Source: Anaerolineae bacterium (GTDB lineage Bacteria > Chloroflexota > Anaerolineae > Aggregatilineales > UBA2796). From it: a stretch of 64,000 nt of DNA. The position numbers and the translations under genes are program-made. This document shows, one piece after another, positions 59,901 to 64,000 of the stretch (the first letter of the stretch is position 1; every line of letters begins with the position of its first letter). The notes below the pieces were generated by a model. That model saw only the letters and a program-made list of their open reading frames with translations. It was not told where the DNA came from and did no database searches. The stretch lies in contig JAHBVJ010000012.1 of NCBI GenBank assembly GCA_019637615.1, positions 124,001 to 188,000 of the forward strand, written 5' to 3'.

Positions 59901-61471
59901 ATGACGATGACGGAACGACCGGAGTAGTCCACACGCTTACCAAGCAGGTTGCGACGGAAGCGCCCCTTCTTGCCCTTGAGCATATCGGAGAGCGACTTCA
60001 GTTCGCGGCGACCGCGACGGCTGAGTGCCTTGCCGCGCTGACTGTTGTCGATCAGCGAGTCAACGGCCTCTTGCAGCATACGCTTTTCGTTGCGCACGAT
60101 CACATCCGGCGCACCGAGTTCAAGCAGCCGCTTCAACCGATTGTTGCGGTTGATCACGCGGCGGTATAGGTCGTTCAGGTCTGACGTGGCGAAGCGACCA
60201 CCATCCAACTGCACCATCGGGCGCAGGTCGGGCGGGATCACGGGCAGCACGGTCAGGATCATCCACTCCGGGCGGTTGTTGCTCTTGCGCAGCGATTCGA
60301 TCACGCGCAGACGCTTGGTGGCCTTCTTCTTGCGCTGCTTGGATTTGGTGGTACGGACTTCCACCCACAATTCCGCCGCCAGTTTATCGAGATTCATGTT
60401 TTGGAGAATCTCGTAGAAGGCTTCAGCGCCCATGTTGGCCTTGAAGATGCCGCCATATTTCTGGCGCAGTTCGCGATAGCGCGCCTCACCGACGAACATC
60501 AGGGTTTGCAACGCGCCGAGTTCCTGCCGCATCTCGTGCAGCGAAACACGCGCCTTGCTGACCTTGCCAGCACGCTCGTCTTGCAGCGCTTCGATCTCTT
60601 CGGCGGCGGCGGAAGTGCGCTTGTCGGCCTGTGTATCCAGACGGGCAAGTTCATCCTGACGACGCTCTTCGATCTCGGCCTGAATTTCGCTCAGGCGCTG
60701 CGTAACGACCAACTGCACCTTACTAAGCGTGCGGTTATCAATCGTCTCGCCCGCGTCCACGATCAGCTCACCAGCGGCCTCGAAGATGAGGGCATTGGCG
60801 GCAGTCTGACCGATAGTGACTTCGATGCGGCGCTGGAGGCTCTGCGCTTCCCGCATGACTTCTTCAGTCAGACGATCGCGCTCTTCGTTATACGTGCTGT
60901 TGATGCGATCAATTTCACTTTGCAACTCGCCCAGATCGACATCGCGCGACTGCTTGATCGCTTCCATCTTCGATTCGAATTCGCCAGAGGGGTCAGCCTC
61001 CGCCGACTTCAGTTCATCTTCCAACCGCTTCATCATGCGGCTGCGGGCTTCTTCGTCTACCGTCGTGATCACGTACTGAGCAAAGTACAGCACACGATCC
61101 AGATTGCGACGGCTGACATCCAACAGAAGACCCAAATAGCTTGGTACACGGCGGGTATACCACACATGTGCGACGGGAGCAGCTAGTTCGATATGCCCCA
61201 TGCGTTCACGACGAACGGACGCACGCGTGACTTCGACGCCGCACTTATCACAGATAACGCCCTTATAGCGGACGTTCTTATACTTGCCGCAGTAGCATTG
61301 CCAATCCTTCGTCGGCCCAAAGATGGCTTCACAGAAAAGGCCATCTTTTTCCGGGCGCAGGCGACGATAATTGATCGTTTCAGGCTTCAGCACTTCACCA
61401 TAAGACCAAGACTTGATCTGTTCTGGCGAGGCCAAGCTGATGCGCAGCGCACTGAAATCTTTCGCCTCCAA
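56858..61471 (-). CDS. rpoC: DNA-directed RNA polymerase subunit beta'
   Basis: A 1537-residue protein. The N-terminal zinc site is C59-Y-C61...C74-D-K-C77. The catalytic loop NADFDGDQMAVH (625-636) carries Mg-binding D627, D629 and D631. Residues about 140-340 hold a long coiled-coil insertion (RLEDELKSAEADP through RRQDELARLDTQADKRTS). The bridge/trigger region GLMTDPSGRIIELPI follows later. The start is TTG, with AGGAGG 6 bases upstream. rpoB is not adjacent: a 434-base gap and a secreted-protein gene lie upstream. The end is duplicated at 55720. Probable promoter at 61708-61735. Confidence 0.95.
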   Translation of the reverse strand: MEAKDFSALRISLASPEQIKSWSYGEVLKPETINYRRLRPEKDGLFCEAIFGPTKDWQCYCGKYKNVRYKGVICDKCGVEVTRASVRRERMGHIELAAPVAHVWYTRRVPSYLGLLLDVSRRNLDRVLYFAQYVITTVDEEARSRMMKRLEDELKSAEADPSGEFESKMEAIKQSRDVDLGELQSEIDRINSTYNEERDRLTEEVMREAQSLQRRIEVTIGQTAANALIFEAAGELIVDAGETIDNRTLSKVQLVVTQRLSEIQAEIEERRQDELARLDTQADKRTSAAAEEIEALQDERAGKVSKARVSLHEMRQELGALQTLMFVGEARYRELRQKYGGIFKANMGAEAFYEILQNMNLDKLAAELWVEVRTTKSKQRKKKATKRLRVIESLRKSNNRPEWMILTVLPVIPPDLRPMVQLDGGRFATSDLNDLYRRVINRNNRLKRLLELGAPDVIVRNEKRMLQEAVDSLIDNSQRGKALSRRGRRELKSLSDMLKGKKGRFRRNLLGKRVDYSGRSVIVIGPKLKLHQCGLPKTMALELYRPFVISKLVQYNYISNIKGAKRIIEREKPEVWEVLEEVIKERPVLLNRAPTLHRLGIQAFEPILVEGKAIQIHPLVCAAFNADFDGDQMAVHVPLSNKAVEEARSLMLATKNLLKPADGQPIVGPAKDMVLGCYYLTMDPTAELITLKSRAEDFRRLEDVKGVGVKLGIVRNSSGQFWVNKHELDVGNEIKVYVKSDPPPGTKGKGTSAEVNLLNAVIAGEVDAALFNAVDFNKLAAKNKDFATQLELANVSERRHVIDMDEVEYLYGLGLVGLHTPILLGNYNDASDPQPKPEICTVGRAIFNRILPDELRFVQDTMGKKQLQNLVAKSYTRLGSDLTTDVVDAIKNIGFHYATISGTTIAVSDLTVPPEREDILNNANGEIERAERDYRRGLLTEEERYQRTVDTWKDAREDLGDIIKDTLDPFGPVAIMAISGSTKGGFGPITQLSGMRGLMTDPSGRIIELPIRSHFRMGLTALEYFISTHGARKGLADTALRTADAGYLTRRLVDVAQDCIVNRTDCGTEEGIWIKKSDNIAGQSMQERMVGRCAAKAHYHPQTGEMIVDRNGMIEEETADALVAAGLEDVYVRSPMSCALIHGICAYCYGRDMGRGEMVGIGSAVGIVAAQSIGEPGTQLTLRTFHTGGTAQASGDITSGLPRVEELFEARKKPKGEAVMTDIDGVLRLVKQDGIRVAKVIKSEVFSEEHNIPIEWELQVEDEQEINEGQVLAHQIGNEDEIVATLVAKTTGTVHIEGHTLYIRYERREEREYPLPSTSRLTPAAFDGAQVKAGDQLTEGAKNPHRILRINGEMACANYLLSEVQDVYRNQGVNIADKHFEVIIRKMLARVQVTRSGDSELLPGELIDRLMLIHMNDLLIAEGKEPAAGVPVLLGITKAALNTDSFLSASSFQHTIKVLAGAAIEGKEDRLYGLKENVIIGKLIPAGTGFHTYRDRELIAPTTSLEAQGALDHDAEVDLDAISDVPEIGEAGDLNVD

Positions 61472-61625
61472 GGCGTACCTCCTAGCGCTAGTAGCAGAAC
61501 CGAACGGTAATAAGCGGCATATAAGTTTTGAATGCAGACCAATCGATCAGTCGAGTAGGTAAGCGGAACTCAGTTGTCTATTCGCTCGGCTAGCAGTCCC
61601 CTAGACTAAGCTAACCACGACATGC

Positions 61626-61658
61626 AAAAGCAGCGCATAGGATAAATTCCCTGCGCTG
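61626..61658 (-). terminator. Possible attenuator in the rpoC leader
   Basis: On the minus strand, CAGCGCA, a 14-base loop and TGCGCTG (61658-61631) are followed by CTTTTG. It lies about 40 bases after the predicted start of transcription and 155 before the rpoC start codon. A hairpin with a short T-run here could be a partial terminator controlling polymerase synthesis. Only the hairpin is seen; attenuation is inferred. Confidence 0.45.
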
Positions 61659-61707
61659 TTATTTTCACGGCGTGGTTTCAAACACCTGAGTATTCATAGT
61701 TTGATGT

Positions 61708-61735
61708 ATTCTAGCATGAAATGGACAAATGTCAA
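61708..61735 (-). promoter_or_regulatory. Sigma-70 promoter of rpoC
   Basis: On the minus strand, TTGACA (61735-61730), a 16-base spacer and TAGAAT (61713-61708). This is a near-consensus housekeeping promoter pointing at rpoC. Transcription would start near 61700. Confidence 0.7.
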
Positions 61736-61905
61736 TCCTCATTCACGCGCTGAAGGTCGGGGTCAAACTTCGTTGAAACGACCTGCATTCCTGATGCGCT
61801 TAAACACGGCTTTCGGCTCATCGGTCAGATCGATAATTCATTTACGCAAACCGTCTAAAGCCGATGTTGGCTGCACCACCTTAGACGGTTTGGCATAGGC
61901 AAGTC

Positions 61906-62922
61906 TTACTTAGCAGGCGCGGGGATCACGCCGACTTGCACGAGGAAGGAGTAATTGTCGAACTCGTCCCACTCTGCGATGACTTTACCAGCCTGATTGG
62001 TAGTCAAGAAAATGATGCCTTCGAGGGAGACGGGCTTGTTGGTGGCTTTGATGTTCATACCCGGTACGGTGAGATCATGGGTAAACGTGCCCGTGTAACT
62101 CAGATGGAACGCTGCCCAATTGCCTTCGATTACTATTGGATCAACGGTTACCTTAATGTCGGGCATCGCCGCGCGCGAATTCGTGATGTCGTCCTTGAAG
62201 GCCTGTGGATTAGCATAGGTGGGATAGCCGATCCACGCTGGATCAAGTGCGCTATCTACCACGCTTAGATCGCCCTTGTTCCATGCCTGATCGATCACTG
62301 CCTTGATTTGCGTTTCCATTGCAGTCATCGCATCGGCTGAGGTGGGTGTAATTTGCCAGATCGAAGCGTCGGGTGGCGGTAGGGCGGCTCCCCCATCCAT
62401 AGCGGGCATTGCACCAAACTGCACCGCGAACGAAAGTTGATCGTAGGCTTCCCATGTTGCTTCGATCTTGCTTTCAGCATCAAACTTGACGAGTACGTTG
62501 CCAGTGAGGAGCACGGGTTTGCCAGTCGGCGGCAGACTGCTACCATCCGCGCTGACGAGGGCGTTTGTGAATGTGCCTGTCTGCTCATAGCGCAGTGCCG
62601 CCCATTCCTCGTTTGCGATCACGATCAGTGTTTTGTAGTTGATGTCCGGCATTGCCTTGATGAAGGACTCCGCCCCTGCCTTGATGCTGGCGAGATCGGT
62701 TTTGCCCTGTGGCGAATAGTCTACATAACCCTTGGCAGTGATCGAGTCGAGCGTGGCAAGCTTATCGCTGTGGGCGAAAGCATCCATAAATTGCATGACC
62801 GTGGCCTTATGAGCAGCGATCTTGCTATCCTGAGCGTAACTGACGGTGCTGGCCTGTGCGCTGAACGCAAGCATAACCACGACGAATACGGATATGATCA
62901 GTGAAAAACGCTTGATATGCAT
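61906..62922 (-). CDS. Secreted protein with two SnoaL-like domains
   Basis: A 338-residue protein. The signal peptide is MHIKRFSLIISVFVVVMLAF with an AxA-type cut near 30. Two NTF2-like/SnoaL domains follow. The first spans about 35-175 (VMQFMDAFAHSDKLATLDSI) and the second about 205-335 (AVIDQAWNKGDLSVVDSALD, then WAAFHLSYTGTFT). Both belong to the ester-cyclase-like group. A possible role is ligand binding or hydrolysis outside the cell. It ends 434 bases before rpoC, a separate unit. Confidence 0.7.
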   Translation of the reverse strand: MHIKRFSLIISVFVVVMLAFSAQASTVSYAQDSKIAAHKATVMQFMDAFAHSDKLATLDSITAKGYVDYSPQGKTDLASIKAGAESFIKAMPDINYKTLIVIANEEWAALRYEQTGTFTNALVSADGSSLPPTGKPVLLTGNVLVKFDAESKIEATWEAYDQLSFAVQFGAMPAMDGGAALPPPDASIWQITPTSADAMTAMETQIKAVIDQAWNKGDLSVVDSALDPAWIGYPTYANPQAFKDDITNSRAAMPDIKVTVDPIVIEGNWAAFHLSYTGTFTHDLTVPGMNIKATNKPVSLEGIIFLTTNQAGKVIAEWDEFDNYSFLVQVGVIPAPAK

Positions 62923-63228
62923 GATACCCCTCTGATAGTTGCGTGAAGCGATGTGGTGCAGAGGCCGATGTACAGCGCATCATGATGTCGCGCCCGCTGT
63001 CAGCACGTACCTTACACTTGTGGATAGTGTAGGAATCCATCGTGAATTAAACGTGAATTCCGTTGGCACCATCATTCGCTGGCCGGAACCTATTTTGAGG
63101 AATATCAGCGTGAATTTATCAGCACGAATCCTACGACTCAATCATGTAACAGCATAATTAGCGTTCAGCATATCATTCCGGTTTGCTGTAGAATATCCAA
63201 GTCGGAAGCACAGTGAGCAGGAGACGTC
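62923..63228. other. Intergenic, 306 bases, divergent promoters
   Basis: Lies between the SnoaL-like gene (minus) and the UbiA-family gene (plus). It must hold both promoters. No long palindrome, repeat or ORF with a good start was seen. Confidence 0.4.
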
Positions 63229-64000
63229 GTGGAGAGTTCCATCAGCAACTCATTTATCTTGTGGCGGATTTTGCCCGCATGGTTGCGTGGGTTAATCCGT
63301 ACGATGCGCCCAAAGCAATGGATAAAAAACGGGTTTATCTTTATTCCCGTCTTGTTTGACCGCAAGATTTCGTTAAACAATCCTCAACCTTTGATCAATG
63401 CGATGATCGCGTTTGGTCTATTCTGCTTGATGTCTAGCGCGGTTTATGTCCTCAACGATCTGGTCGATGTCCAGCGCGATCAAGCCCATCCCAAGAAGAA
63501 ATTCCGTCCGATTGCCAGCGGCCAACTGCCGATCCCAATTGCGCGCATCGCGGCGATCATCTTGCCAATCATCGCTTTCGGGGGGGCATTGTTCTTCAAT
63601 GTGCCGTTGGCGATTGTGATCGCGCTGTACTACCTCAAGGATTTGGCTTACTCGTTCTATCTCAAAAACGTCGTCGTGCTCGATGTGCTGGTGTTGGCGA
63701 GCGGCTTCATTCTGCGCATCGTCGCAGGTGTGGTTGTCATCACTGTGACCAATTTCTCCGCGTGGATGTATCTGTGCTGGGGCATGTTGGCGTTGTTCCT
63801 CGCGGTAGGTAAACGCCGCCAAGAGCTAGTGCTGATGGGCAGTGACGCAGGCAGCACGCGCAAAATCCTCAAAGAATATAACATTGACCTGCTCAACGAT
63901 ATGTTGCGTATGGTGATGACAGGCAGCATCATGTCGTATTCGTTATATGCCATTGAAGCGCGTACCAGCTTCGGCGGTCAATTGATGATTTTCACGATCC
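63229..64000 (+). CDS. Decaprenyl-phosphate phosphoribosyltransferase-like UbiA protein, cut by window edge
   Basis: GTG start at 63229 behind AGGAG (63219-63223); 257 codons run off the right edge without a stop. Motifs: IRTMRPKQWIKNGFIFIPVL, the prenyl-diphosphate-binding NDLVDVQRDQAHPKK followed by FRPIASGQLP, and YYLKDLAYSFYLKN. There are at least six predicted membrane spans. The pattern is that of DPPR synthase (actinobacterial UbiA/Rv3806c), which transfers phosphoribose to decaprenyl phosphate. In other phyla the true acceptor may differ. Confidence 0.85.
   Translation, partial: MESSISNSFILWRILPAWLRGLIRTMRPKQWIKNGFIFIPVLFDRKISLNNPQPLINAMIAFGLFCLMSSAVYVLNDLVDVQRDQAHPKKKFRPIASGQLPIPIARIAAIILPIIAFGGALFFNVPLAIVIALYYLKDLAYSFYLKNVVVLDVLVLASGFILRIVAGVVVITVTNFSAWMYLCWGMLALFLAVGKRRQELVLMGSDAGSTRKILKEYNIDLLNDMLRMVMTGSIMSYSLYAIEARTSFGGQLMIFTI

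Larger units (their letters stand above)
61472..61905. other. rpoC leader region, 434 bases
   Basis: Contains a minus-strand promoter (61708-61735), a leader of about 230 bases and a terminator-like hairpin inside it (61626-61658). A 65-codon plus-strand frame at 61701 has no recognisable domain and looks untranslated. No ribosomal protein or rpoB sequence is present. Confidence 0.55.

Noticed and set aside
1..64000. CRISPR arrays, rRNA genes, and insertion-sequence transposases
   Set aside because: No regularly spaced long repeats, no rRNA sequence and no DDE or HUH transposase motifs were seen in any frame.

Overview
The window looks like chromosomal DNA of a bacterium of the Chloroflexota, probably close to the Anaerolineae. 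This is inferred from gene content, not proven. Pointers are an isopentenyl phosphate kinase, GAF/PAS histidine kinases without neighbouring response regulators, PucR and PadR/V4R regulators, a PSP1 protein, an RpoC with a long coiled-coil insertion, and a decaprenyl-phosphate phosphoribosyltransferase of the UbiA family. The organism also carries a tRNA-Sec gene (17308-17401, anticodon TCA), so it probably recodes UGA as selenocysteine.

Region 1 (1 to about 13.3 kb) is an integrated, plasmid-like mobile element that continues past the left edge. It ends with a tyrosine integrase next to the 3' end of tRNA-Gly(GCC). It holds a primase-polymerase replication protein, a ParM-type actin ATPase with a small ParR-like partner, phased 10-bp repeats at the parM start, two DNA cytosine methyltransferases (one cut by the left edge), a phage-style XRE repressor facing a small HTH gene across an operator-rich promoter, and many tiny, mostly unrecognised proteins joined by ATGA overlaps. 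A non-coding stretch at 4257-4513 holds three strong hairpins and is a candidate replication origin or control locus. No relaxase, secretion ATPase, capsid or terminase gene is visible here.

Region 2 (13.3-23.5 kb) has a U32 protein (RlhA-like), a PSP1 protein, tRNA-Sec, and a five-gene minus-strand operon (sugar epimerase-like, Tm-1-like, GNAT, creatininase-like, FAD oxidase) that looks catabolic. A MOSC protein follows.

Region 3 (23.8-49.2 kb) is mixed: a lone sugar ABC permease, half of a ThrE-type exporter, two PucR regulators, an ABC exporter with an insertion in its ATPase domain, a lipoprotein penicillin-binding protein, FlgD-like Ig repeats, three histidine kinases, isopentenyl phosphate kinase, an HNH endonuclease pair, proA, and a PadR-V4R pair behind a repeat-rich operator. 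Copies of a small dispersed hairpin repeat lie between genes.

Region 4 (49.3-64 kb) has a glycosyltransferase, a hydrolase, dnaA without dnaN, an SGNH hydrolase, a CCG-type iron-sulfur protein, and rpoC without rpoB. The last 54 bp of rpoC occur twice, flanking a 1.1-kb AT-rich insert with one membrane-protein gene and its own terminator. This looks like an insertion that rebuilt the rpoC end. A secreted SnoaL-like protein and a truncated UbiA-family gene close the window.

The best candidates for something undescribed are the element in region 1, with its structured locus and partition repeats, and the insert at the 3' end of rpoC.
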